A stretch of 64,000 nt of DNA, taken from positions 1,178,001-1,242,000 of the forward strand of contig JACCLO010000011.1 of the NCBI GenBank assembly GCA_029448655.1. The letters are read 5' to 3'. The notes beneath the pieces were generated by a model, which ran no database searches, had not been told where the DNA came from, and worked only from the letters and a program-made list of their open reading frames with translations. Each line of letters starts with the position of its first letter. Position 1 is the stretch's first letter. Shown in pieces: positions 33,008 through 47,432 of the stretch. Made by a program: the position numbers and the translations under genes. Source of the stretch: Wolfiporia cocos (taxonomy: Eukaryota > Basidiomycota > Agaricomycetes > Polyporales > Phaeolaceae).

Positions 33008-34998
33008 TCACTGTGGTGCGTCACCTACATGTACTACGGCAAACTTCCGCGTCAGCAGGTTAAAGATGCTTCCGAACATGAGCGCGATGAGCGTGCAGCT
33101 CATAATGATCACGTTATATGGCATGCTGAAGTCCGGCGTCGCGAGGTCGACCAGCAGCGCGGGCGTGTAAATCCGTGTGGGCCGCGCGCGCAGCACGTCG
33201 TCTGTGCCCATTGAGTCCTGAGCCCAATCTCGCGCCAATCCGCCACGCGCAGAGTGGTTACCCCCCTCTGCATCTACAAGCGAAAACGGCACAAATACCG
33301 CGGGCGGCAGGTCCCAGCCCCGCTGCGCGTCTGGTGGGTGCTCCGTGTAGCGCAGGAACGGCTTCGCGACGTCCATCGTCAGCCGAAGCGTGCTACGCGG
33401 CGGGAGTGTCAGCACGGCCTGCAGCAGCGCGGGCTGCGCGTGAGGCACCGGCGCGGCGTACGTGATCACCTTGACGAGATCATCTGTGCGGTTGTGAGCG
33501 AGTGGATCTGGGAAGCGTGCGTCTCAGGGGACGTACCGCGTGTGGTCCCGTCGATCTGGGCGTGCAGTGTGTGGAGATAGAACTGAAGTAGCCAGGGCAT
33601 CGTCTCCAGATACCCTGTCTGGAGGGGTACAGGCAGGTGGTTTGTGATCACGAGGGAGAGCTGGCCGTCCGATTGGCCCCAACCTTTGAGCGTCCGCTGT
33701 ATGGATAAAGGCGTGAGAGGAGAGGCGGACACTAGAGCTAAAGGCACACTCTCAGTCAGGGAAGCATGAGCCAGTCTGACGGCACTCACGATACTGGAAC
33801 GTGGTTTCTGCCGGCCAGTCCATTGCGATGTCCAGCGGTTGTTCAACTATCGTGCATCAGCTAATAAACGGCGCTATACGTTCGAGACTGCGATATACTC
33901 ACTAGGCACGACAGGATACACCGCATGATTATCATGCACTGTGGTCGGAGTGGGCGTGGTGGAGTACGAGTTGGCTAGCGAAAGGTCGACTCGTATCACG
34001 CTCGAATGCGCCACAGGACAGGCCGTGCTAATGACGCGATCAAACAACGAGCGCAGAGACCAATCTAAAAGTAGAACAGGTCGGTCTATTGCTTCGACTA
34101 TCTGTCAATGCGCGTGCACTTGCCTCTTCGCCGAGCCGGCGAATAGCGAACTGGGTCAAGCACCGCCTGGAACGCGAGGCGGACTTCCACACCCTCGTCC
34201 TGCAAGTAGCGAACATGGACGCCTAGCCCATGCCAATCTGCATCGAACAGCCTATGCGGATTGAGCAGACTGGCGATGCCCGATAAGGACTTGCATGGTA
34301 GGAGTTTCAGGAACGGCGTCAAGTTTTCCGTGCAGACGTGCTCAGACGGAAGTGTGGCGTGCCGGAGCTGATGAGAAGCCGTCCAATTCGGGAGGTTCCC
34401 TTCTGGGGTGAACGTCAGCACGGGCGATGTCGTGCGCTGCTCGTCCAGAGATCCCAGAGAGGCACAGAATAGCCCCGCGAGGGCATTACGCAGGCCTTGC
34501 CATCTCTGGTCTACGCTGGCTCGGTCGATCACGTCAACTACATGACCAACGGAAAGCGGAAGGGCTAACCTGATGGATGCCCCGTCCCCTATCCAGGCCC
34601 ACAGCTCCGCGCCGGTGCCAACTCCGGGCTCGTCGGGATAGCCCCAGCGGTTGTAGTCCCAGCTTCCCGCGTTCAGCGTGAGATGAAGCTCAGTGACCGC
34701 ATACTCGCGCAGGATTTGACCGAGTGCAAGGGGAAAGAGGGTATAATGCTGCGCTATCGCGCGACCCGTGAAATCATGGACATCGAGCGGGCGTACTGCA
34801 CGTACAATCGTCGTCGCTAGCTAGACTTTGTGGATCTCGCGGTGTTGCGCCTTTGAGCAAAGTCGTAAAAGAGAAGTGCGCGGCGACTTTTCCATCGCGG
34901 AGAGGCCGTAGATTCAGCCCTTCCTCAAAGAGCTCCGTAGCAAGAACCGGACCAAGATACAAGCTCAGTAACAGGCAAAACGTTGGACGCCACCACAT
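33008..34998 (-). CDS. GPI16: GPI transamidase subunit PIG-T / Gpi16
   Basis: This ER membrane subunit belongs to the complex that attaches GPI anchors to proteins. It opens with a signal peptide (MWWRPTFCLLLSLYLGPVLA) and the conserved block LRPLRDGKVAAHFSFTTLL. After an intron (GTACGT...GATAG) comes QHYTLFPLALGQILREYAV, then ELHLTLNAGSWDYNRWGYP and GAELWAWI. The lumenal middle contains FCASLGSLDEQRTTSP. Further on are AMDWPAETTFQYR, GYLETMPWLLQFYLHTLHAQ and the single C-terminal membrane helix preceded by LATPDFSMPYNVIIMSCT. It ends shortly after FNLLTRKFAVV at the stop at 33008. The final exon may instead splice further 3'. Several short introns are present (near 34770-34830, 33840-33905 and 33480-33540). 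Family identity is secure; exact exon ends are approximate. Confidence 0.88.
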
Positions 34999-36400
34999 GT
35001 ATATCTCGTCCACTAAGTTCAGTTCGCGAGCTTGGAAAGATGATCTTGGCGCTGCGGTCGCAGAATTTGCGAGTTCAACAGTGGTCGTATGGCAAGCGAG
35101 GTTCAACTACGATCATTAGCGCCCAATTGTAGACGCACGGCAGAATGGAGGGACCCCTGGCACATTGCCACTACTCATCAGTTCGTCTTGTAAGATACTA
35201 GGTAATTACCGGCCTCGTACCCAGTGACAATATGCTGTTGTTACGGCTGGTTACGAGACCGATAACTATCTGACCTAAGCGGGCGATCTTACCCGATGCT
35301 CTGCCGAAATGCGCGACCGCTGTCGCTGCTTCACAGCAGATGAGAGAAGAGGGGAGAGATGAGAAGGTATCGTATGTGCTACTCGAGACTATAAGTACGG
35401 CCGAGGAGACGACATGACGTAGGAAAACGGGCAGCGGTGACGCAAGTCGTGCGCGCGATCGAAGCCATGCTGCCGAAAACAGAAAGTGACTTGCCTAACC
35501 AGTAAACAACTCACAGGCAAGTCGTTTACATAATAAATTTGTTGCTACCAGATATATACGTGCAGGACAACATAGCGGCGGCTGTATCTGCAGCACGTCA
35601 ACAGCATTAACGTCTTGATCCCCGCCTCATGTCGTCTGTGGCGTCGTCCTACAATGCTTTTGGACTAGTGTTGTGGGTAATAGAGTTCTCTTGTAAATCC
35701 AGCAAGATATCGCGTACGGCACGGCGTTCACTCGGCGTAGACACATTGGGAACAGGCCGCGACTGACCATCATTGAAACATTGACGTGTGCGGCTTGATA
35801 TCAACCTGCTCTATGCCCGTTCGCTTATAGTCGGGTATGTGAACAAGAGCAAAACGGTTTCGGAAAGCCTCCGTTATCAGCTCCCACTTACCATGGAATT
35901 GCAATTGCAATTGCGCGCGGACAACGTGACTCGCGCGCGAGGTTAGCGCTTTAGCGCTTAGCACGTGTTCGATCGAGTTCATTGGCGCTTGATCGATTGA
36001 TCCTTAGCCATCTGCTGGACATCACAATTGCCGCTGCCCTATTTCGCAGGAGTTTGCTGTAGACAGTCGGCGCACGAGTCAAATACTGCTGCAGACGATT
36101 CCCAACTCTACAACAGAATTGGATGAGATTGGTGCGTAGTCTGTGGCTTCATGTCGAAACGAGTGCAATTTGAGACTGCTAACGGCGACTGTACAATCCA
36201 TCAGATTTGGCCTCTCACAAGCTAACCACATTTCCAATAAATGTGGGGACTATTGTCACTTTCAAGGGCAGGAATCTCTCAGACTTCTAGCATTCAGATT
36301 TCCGTGACAGGTCTCGAAGCCTTCTGATTCGGCGCGCATCGTTGTGTCATAGTGGTGAGAACGAAGGCTCGTCTTCTCTAGAGTTGGCTATCAGGCTCTA
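34999..36400. promoter_or_regulatory. Region between divergent PIG-T and AFG2 genes
   Basis: About 1.4 kb between two head-to-head genes. No gene, repeat or clear promoter element was recognised. Confidence 0.35.
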
Positions 36401-39499
<3,099 letters not shown>

Positions 39500-40800
39500 C
39501 CGACGGTAATGTGTTATGTGCTCGCTCACAATGCACGTGTCTCTACTGCCCGTACGCATGCGCTGGGTGAACCTCATTAGACACACCCTGGAGAAGCAGC
39601 ATCACTTCTATGACGGGTGAAGGGTCATCCTGTCATCCTTGTATCATGGTTCGCTCCCGATCATTCACATCGCCCAGTCTCAATGAATAGTGACTGGTCC
39701 TGCATCGAACCCGCAGTGCAGCTAAACACTCGTCTTCAATGGCCTTGAGCGCCCGAACATAGACCCGCTAAATCTCGACTTGATCTGTTGATGATCTTTG
39801 CCCAGCCCTACACATAACCTTTTGCGCGATGCACCGAATTCTCTCGCGCTGTATCTCAGCTCCTCTGGTCAAGAGCTCCAAAGAGAATCACACTTTGTGT
39901 GCCAATGCTGCGTCTCAGGCTGCTGCTGCCGCCTCCGCGCACTCTGCTCTGCGCGCGCCTGTCGAAATCGACCTGAGCAAGCCGAAATCGCGCCGGAGTC
40001 GCCGAATTTGCGCCGGATGCGCCGAATCACAAACATCAGTCATCCAAAATCACGATCCAACGTAAACGTGCCGGATGGTATGGACGTTCCCAACTAAGTA
40101 CCGAGCTGCCAACTTCAAGCCGAACTACGGGGCCCCAAATAATTTTGTCCGCTGGCGCCCCTCATAGCGGAAGTTCAAGCTTTCAAATCTCAAGGGCTAG
40201 AGCAGTGTTGTAACGAAATCGGAGTTTTGCAACTTCCCTCACTTGATAGTACAATGCGTCGCAACAAAATGCTCACTTAACTTTCTATGGGCTCTTAGCC
40301 ATATTCGCTCTAATTTTTTTGTCATCTCTTTTGGCTTTGAAAGTACATTTTCTGTTGCATTCTATTGTACTACGGTGTGTGAGCTCTAGCAATGTGACAA
40401 GGTGATACGACGACATGAGCTTGCAGCCACTCGACCTTTATGATAACTTCCTTACCCGACTGAGTTATATCACCATCGTCTTATCATGTCGACCGTCTTA
40501 CGGCATGGTGCGTTCTCTGATATATCATTTTCATTACATGATGGGCGCTGTGGGAGTTATTGCCAACTGCGATCGTGGTTTTGCTGGCACAAGATGAGTG
40601 CAGAAATAGGGCATTCGTGATGGCTGACCTTCTCACTGTCCGGCATTACACCCAGTGAAAACCAGCATCGCGCTGTACGGCGCCAGTCGGCGCCAGTCCA
40701 AGGTGCTCCATTCTCATCGGAGCTAGTCTGCGCTGAGCGGCGTGAACATTTGACTTTGGCACGATAATCTACAATGTACGATATGTATCACACTACGTCA
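39500..40800. other. Intergenic, no gene supported
   Basis: Contains the AFG2 3' region. Short overlapping plus-strand frames near 39.8-40.1 kb are Ala/Ser/Arg-rich with no domain. Confidence 0.35.
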
Positions 40801-40816
40801 TTCTTATGTCTCGTCC

Positions 40817-40906
40817 CCAGCCCTTGCACGTGGCTGCTGCCGCTCGGGAGAACCCGATCGGAGTGCGAAAAACATATCGCAAGCAGCCACTGTACAAGGT
40901 CTGCAG
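40817..40906 (-). repeat. Hairpin element, inverted relative of 41445-41534
   Basis: An imperfect inverted repeat whose core (GGAGTGCGAAAAACATAT) is the reverse complement of the loop of the element at 41445-41534. The arms around CCTTGCACGTGGCTGC and GCAGCCACTGTACAAGG still pair partially. Confidence 0.6.
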
Positions 40907-41444
40907 CGCGATGCGGTGTGCGTATGCATCCTCACAATTGTACTTACGTGCTACCTGCATCGGGTCTGGTCTTTTTGATAGACTGTCATAATGTCCTCTA
41001 GATAAACTCGCGGGAGTCTGTTCAATCGCGACGTTAGCAAATTCACGGACATGCTCAATGCGGCGCGCATTGTGGCTGAAAAAATCGTCAATACGCGTCT
41101 GCAAATACATGCCGCTTAATCACTGAGAAAGTATTGGACCTGACAGAGTGCTTATGACCGGCAGCTTGATGCCACCGAGGCACTGGTTCTGCACTTAGGA
41201 GCGGGCAAAACTATGCCATTTGGTCTGGTTTGTACTGGCTGATGAGACGGAGAACACAGTCGTTGACGTCATCGTCAAGCTCAGACATTATATTTTGGAG
41301 TTATAAGATGGTACAGTACGTTACAGACGTGGCCAGCTAGGCTTCGCGTTTGTGAGCTCATTGAGTGCGACTGCATCGCGCGCTGTAGGCGTTGGTATCG
41401 CGGTCACGAGATGGGGTCACCTACACCCGTCCTACCGAAACCCA

Positions 41445-41534
41445 CCAGACCTTATACCAGTGGCGCCTGCAATATGTTTTTCACACTCCGCCCGGACATG
41501 TCCGGGCTGCAGGCGCCACAGGTATAAGGTCTGG
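41445..41534 (+). repeat. Near-perfect hairpin element (MITE-like)
   Basis: Two 27-bp arms (41445-41471 and 41508-41534) are complementary at 26 positions. The interior contains an 18-bp perfect palindrome, GCCCGGACATGTCCGGGC (41490-41507). It is a foldback structure about 90 nt long with no coding capacity. Confidence 0.75.
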
Positions 41535-41687
41535 AACCGAGACTACGTCATTCTGCATTCTATCTCGTCAGTCGCACCTCGAGCACTATAGCAAGTTTAA
41601 CTCAGTTCTTGTTTTCTCTTCTCTCATTCTGTCACATGCACCGGACTGTCTGATTTCACTAAGTCGATGATCATCTAGTGCTATACG

Positions 41688-42240
41688 AGTTTAATTACCC
41701 ATGGCTTCGCCATGAATATCAACAATTGTCACTTAAGTGAGATAACTAATAGAATAAGGGAAAAACACACTGGATGGAGACATTATGAGTCCACCCAACC
41801 TCCAGGGTGTGTGATCACCCTGCTGCACCTGTCCTTTGTTCTCTGCCCGCTCAGCCACTTCCTCGTGCACCTCGCTGATGCTCGGTGTCGTCGTCGCTTC
41901 GCTTGTAACATTGTGTGGTGCCTCAAAAAACTCCCTCAATTCTCTTCATTATTCACGTGTATCTACAGTACAGGCCATCTACATTACAACAGCTACAAAA
42001 TCCCCGTGGCACAGCGCAGGGAGGACGCGCGAAACGTTTTTCGCCGAAGGGATTTGAACGTGTGCCTTGCAGGCGCCGGGCATGGGAATCCACTGGCCAA
42101 CTCCCCGGGTCGGTGGCGCGAGCCCTATGGGACGATGGACAGCACGTGGCACACGTGGAAAAGCACATGGCAGTTCCCACGCAACGGTCGTCCCTTTATT
42201 ATATGACTAGCTTAATTACCTGTGGCTTCACCACAAACGT
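41688..42240 (-). repeat. tRNA-derived SINE-like unit 3 (copy of 17505-18045)
   Basis: A very similar sequence to unit 1 over its whole length, with B box GTTCAAATC (42051-42059) and A box TTGGCCAGTG (42091-42100) on the minus strand and the terminal GTGGCGAAGCCA-type hairpin at both ends. It differs by small indels. Confidence 0.7.
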
Positions 42241-42371
42241 TATGTCTTAAGAATATATTTTAGTCTCTGCCTGCTCAGCCACTCCTCCACCTCGCTGATG
42301 CTCGGTATTGTTGTCACTTTGCTTGTAGAATCTGTAACCGGCACGCATGCCTTGCAGGCGCTGGGTGTGGG

Positions 42372-42790
42372 AATTCACCCCTGTGGCATTGGGGTGCAAA
42401 TACCTGTGGCACAGGGTACAAACCCCTGTGGTGTGGAGTATTTATATTACAAAATCCCCATGCCACAGGACACAAATCCCTGTGGCATGGGGCACGAATC
42501 CCCATGGCATGGGGCACAAACCCCCATGGCATGGGCCAAAAATCCCCGTGGTGTAGGGCACGAATCCCCGTGGCATGGGGTACAAATCCCCGTGGTGTGG
42601 GGTATTTACATTACAAAATCCCCATGCCACAGGACACAAATCCCTGTGGCATGGGCCACAAACCCCCATGGAATGGGCCACGAATCCCCATGGTGTGGGT
42701 ATGAATCCCCGTGGTGTGGAGCACGAATCCCTGTGGCATGGGGCATGAATCCCCATGGCATGGGGCACGAATCCCTGTGGTGCGGGGCAG
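42372..42790. repeat. 22-bp minisatellite array 2
   Basis: About 18 imperfect copies of the same 22-bp unit as the array at 18655-19140, with the same 'TATTTACATTACAAAATCC' interruption. It is flanked by the tRNA-like head on both sides (42350-42370, 42795-42845). Confidence 0.9.
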
Positions 42791-43689
42791 AAACAGCGCA
42801 TGCACCTTGCAGGCGCCGGGCATGGGAATCCACCGGCCAACTCCGTGGATGGCAGGTGCCCTATCTAATGGGAGGAGGATCAACAACACGCATGGATGCC
42901 ATGTGGCGAACATGGCATCCATGTGCGCAAAACGCGAGCGACACGCGAGCGACACACTAGCGGCACGTGAGCTCCCCTTACTTTATGGATGCATGCATAT
43001 AGCCACTTGCTCTGAGTCGTACTATGGACACCAATTTCCCTGCATCTGGTTTTAGCTCAGCGGGAGACTCTGGAAAGCTATGGTGTAACTGTTTGAAGTA
43101 CTGCAAAGGCGGTAATAGAATCTTGCTGGCTACCTGGTACATAGTGATGTGCAAAGCACGGCTCAAAGCCGTGAGCCGGGCCTGGCCGAGCCGACTTAAG
43201 CTGGGCCAAGCCAAGCCTGGGGGGGCGGCTTGAGATGGCTCAGGGCCCGGCTTGGATCGTGAGCCGGCCATAGCCAAGCCCTGAGCCCCAGTGAAAGTAC
43301 CTCATACCATAATCTATCAATAGATAATGGGTATGATAGGGGTTAAAATTGGACGGTAGAATAGCATGCGCTATCTTTTAGGCACCCGGTAACATAGTAG
43401 TAGCTACTGTAAGATGCCAAAAGCTATGAAGGTAGTATTAGGCATGTAGGACGGATACCCAAAAATTTAAAAATTATATCCCCGTCTACTGGAAGCTAGA
43501 GAAAAATACTCGGGGCCCTGGGTTGAGTGCCAAAAGCTACCAGAATATACTCATTGCCAGTGGCCTTTACTCCCAAATCAATCAGAATGTACAAATTCAT
43601 ATCATTGTCCATTTTATAAGCTGCCGCAAACTACAGAAAGCTACTAGAACATATCCTCGGCCTTTTGACGTAGGTTTTGCATCATACTA

Positions 43690-45053
43690 CTCAAATCTTC
43701 CTGCAGCGCAGCAACTCGGCGAGCTCCTTGAATATCCGAAATCAGACATGTTGCACTGTCAGACAATCTGTAAACATACCAAAGAGCTTCATACGAATCT
43801 AAGCTGTCTGAGCCCGTCACCATGTGGTGATTAGGTGGGTAATAGCCTGTAGAAAGTTAATAGTGATATCTCAAGATGCTGAGATTTCGCATACCTCCGA
43901 TGACATAAATGAGGAACGTCCTGGCTCCATTTGCATCAGTCGATTGTCTATTGTGCAAGCCGCTTCTCCGTCCAGGAAGCAGCGGCCTCAGAGCATCTGC
44001 AGCGTGTGAACGCCACGGGCGACCACGCAAGGGGATGTCCATGGGGGCAGTGCTGCTCTGGTTCCACCAATTCTCAGTGGAACCCAAGCTACTTTCTGTA
44101 GAGTGCACATCATCTGATGGCTGCATATGATCTGCGGCGCTGTGAGCATGATTGTGCGTGCGGCCCATATCGACAGACTGCAGACCGACAACGATCACGG
44201 GCGCCACGACATTCGCGTTCGGGTGTGTCGCAGCGGGCGACGGCACTTGAGGCTCGCTGGGCTCCGCACCTTCGGCGGGCATGTCGAGTGGGGTGGTGGT
44301 AGTGGAGGAAGGGGGGTGCGAGTCAGAAGTAGTGTTTCCGGCAGCCTCAGGCGAGGCAGGGGAAGTAGCATCTACGGAAGCGCAATGAGAGACAGTAGCA
44401 CTCGTGGTAGCCGCATGGCGCTGCATCTGCAAAGCGGGGATAGGCTGGAAGCAATACAATCGCCAGAGGTTGACTCCAGGAGCCCTGCAACCGCTATCCG
44501 GGATGTATCAGTGGTCGAAAAAGGACTCAGGGATCGGTGTGGGCGAGCGGGGAGAGCACGGCGTATTGGTGCCGTGATCATGCTCATCGTGTACATCGTG
44601 CTCATCGTCCATGTCCTCATCGTCATCCGCATCATACTCGTCTTCTGAGTCGGAGCCATCTTCTAATGGAGGGGAATTGTCCTCATCAGGGTCCTCACTT
44701 TCTGGTACAGGGTATTTAGACTGATTGACCGGTGTCCCCGAGCACATGCTTGAGGGACCAGCCACAGGCGCTAGATCCTGCTGAGCCGGAGTAGTTGAAC
44801 TAGACGAGTGAGACGAGTGAACACTATCCCGCTGTGGGCGTTCTGCAGCACCATCCTCTGACAAAGCAATCCTGAGGTCGTTCCGTAGGTTCAGCAGGAA
44901 GTGCTCATAGCTGTCCTCAGTCGGAGCAGGGCGATCTGCAGAATTGGCGGTAACGGTCTGGGAAATTGTGTTGCTGCTAGAACCAGCTTCACCGCTTGGT
45001 CCGGTGCGATCAGACGATGTCCCAGTGGGTACGCTGTTGTCGTGTATGCACAT
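43690..45053 (-). pseudogene. 5' fragment of a RING ubiquitin-ligase-like gene inside the hAT-like element
   Basis: Exons on the minus strand run about 45053-44510, then about 44460-43895, then 43846-43780. Long Ser/Pro/Glu-rich acidic sequence (DSEDEYDADDDEDMDDEHD) is followed by GARTFLIYVIGG. After a 48-nt GT...AG intron (43894-43847) comes YYPPNHHMVTG...SLDSYEAL. In basidiomycete RING proteins I know this conserved block lies just upstream of the RING finger. The next exon (ELAELL-like, near 43724) is out of frame and ends at once, so the RING itself is missing. Exon-intron structure is kept, so the fragment came from genomic DNA, not cDNA. Another frame at 45304-44891 may be part of it. 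The assignment to a RING protein rests on the conserved block only. Confidence 0.55.
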
Positions 45054-45978
45054 CCCAACTGACTAAACAAGATACCCAGTTCCTTGTGAAATATTGCAAG
45101 CAGCATCAGTGAGCAATCTGCAGGCACAGTGGGATTTTTGCACATAGCTACACTATCTTCACAGCGCATGACCAGGACACGCTGCACGTTGTCCGCTTCA
45201 ACTAGCTGAACCACTGAGATGGCGGCGGTGCTGCTCTTGCTGTAGTTGCACCTACAGACAGAAGTTATCAAAGACAGTTGCTGTGCATGCATATACTCAC
45301 TCAATCTTGTTCAAAGCTTTCATTTGCTGTGATCTGTGATGAAGCGACCAATTACCTCTATGGCCACCTTACCAGAACAACAAAGATGGGGAGATAGTGG
45401 AGGTATGCGGTAGAGGTAAGAGAAAAAGATGGATGGCTCGAGACAGGACAAGTGCTTGCCCTATGACGCAATATTAGCTCACGTGGGTGCTTGGACTTGC
45501 ATTGAACCAAGTCCACTACGTGTTCGACCGAATTGAAACGCGGCTCTTCAACTTCACAGGCACCCGAAAAAAGCTCAAGTTCAACGTCTTGATGAAGATA
45601 TGTTGAAGACATGAATTAGTATGGACGGGTATGACGAAAGTCTTGGCATCGGTCATTGGACCGTTCGTACTCTTGGCATTTAGCTTTCGATATCATTGGA
45701 GTTGAAACCGGTATCTCAATGGTATATTTATATATTTTCTGGTATTTACAGGTATCCCAAGGATATGTGGGACTTTCACTGGGCCTGAGCTGGCAGCTTT
45801 AGGTGCGCAGCTGTGGTGTTGTTAAAATTAGCGAAAGTGGTTTAAGATTTTGCATCAATTCACCTTATATGATCTCGATGGCCATTACAATGACTTGTGA
45901 TCTGCTAACACGGTGCAGAACGTTGTGACTACTGTTGTGATCGGGGTTGTGATCGAGATCTGGATTTTCGGTCAACAT

Positions 45979-46597
45979 TAGTGATGTGCCAGGCCCGGCT
46001 TTGGGCCATAGGCCGGGCCGGGCCAAGCCCTACTTGGGCCGGGCCAGGCCGGGCCCTACACCACGGCTTGAGATGGCCCAGGGCCCGGCTTGTGTCTCAA
46101 GCCGGGCCGGGCCAAGCCGTGAGCCCCGGGCCTGAAAGCTCTAACAGATAAAATGTCTAGTAACTATGATATAAGGATATATATAGTAGCAGTATGCCAT
46201 ATTCCAATGAAGTATGTCTATATTTTTAAATTCAAGCAAGAGGATAGTCCCATGGATCGAATTAAGCCTGTCGCTCACTTTTGGGCGCCTATACGATGCC
46301 CCATTTGGAATGCGTGCCACAGAGCACCGTGCCGGTAAAATGATGATTTCACACTATAATTGAAGATACTGGAGCTTGGCTTTGTCAGAAGATAGTTTAA
46401 GAAGGTACGTTATGAGTTTGTGTGGCTACAGTGATGATCATCCTCACAGTGCCAGGCCCCGGGCAAGCCCCAGGCCGGGCTGGGCCAAGCCCTGGGCCGT
46501 CAATGGGGGCCCGGCCTGAGGTTTTGAAAAGCCAAGGCCGTCCAAAGCCGGGCCAAAGCCGGGGCTTTTGAGCCGGGCTGGGCCTGGCACATCACTA
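45979..46597. mobile_element. hAT MITE nested in the larger hAT-like element
   Basis: Termini TAGTGATGTGCCAGGCCC and its inverted counterpart are flanked by a perfect 8-bp duplication GTCAACAT (45971-45978, 46598-46605). Both ends are long GGCCGGGCC-type repeats able to fold into a GC-rich hairpin. It is 619 bp with no coding capacity. Confidence 0.85.
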
Positions 46598-46725
46598 GTC
46601 AACATCATAAGCAGCTGTAAAAACACTTGTAGATCAGATTATCAACAAATAGTAGACATATAAGCATTCTGAATATGTTGTGCTGTCATTTGAACTGCAC
46701 AAGCCAATAATTTCGAGGTCCTACC

Positions 46726-47432
46726 TGTTACGGTTATTTCGAATTTTTCGAACGCTGGCAGAACTCACCATTGGGTGAATACGATACAGGGACTTGTTGC
46801 GCAACCAACCCCCTGGCTACTCGTGACTCGTACTGGGCGCATCCCCAGTTGTATTAGCATATAGGGCACGTTTCACCTTTGGCAGATCCAACTCTGCCCT
46901 CGTTTCATGTTTATCATTTCTTAGCTGACAGATGGCGTTCAACCGCCATCATCATTCCTATCTATCGTCTCAGATATATCATACTTATCAAACGTTTGGC
47001 ACTATAGCGTAGATAGTATCGGTGACATCTGGGATAGACTTGACCCCTGATACCTAACGTAGTATATAACCTCATGTATTTACTGTCGAGGCTCCCCAGC
47101 TCAACCTTGTTGTACAAGCAAGAAGTCTTATACTCGTTCTCAAACGTAGGAAACTACGCTCAGTATTTCTCACTCGAGCAACCGAACGACTAAGTCCTCG
47201 AAGTGCACACTGACTTCTCGGACTTAGGCGAGTCTTATATTCTATCAGACTCGCACTTGAACAGATTATATCCTCTAACGCGTATTGGATATTAACCGAT
47301 CTCCTAAGGACTTCACTTAGGACCTGAAGGCATCTAACGAGTATTTGCCTTGCATACGGCAACGCGCCTACGTGCAGAAGAATGATCTATATTCGCGACT
47401 CGAATATACGAACGGGTATTCGACCCGTAACA
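46726..47432 (+). mobile_element. Solo LTR with TSD CTACC
   Basis: It starts TGTTACGG and ends CCGTAACA, with the 5-bp duplication CTACC on both sides (46721-46725, 47433-47437). A TATA-like GTATATAA lies near 47061. It is a close relative, in opposite orientation, of 61921-62620. It lies inside the hAT-like element, so it is younger than that element. Confidence 0.88.

Noticed and set aside
43523..43834. Plus-strand frame as a hAT transposase
   Set aside because: It has no transposase motif and runs antisense to the RING-type gene fragment.
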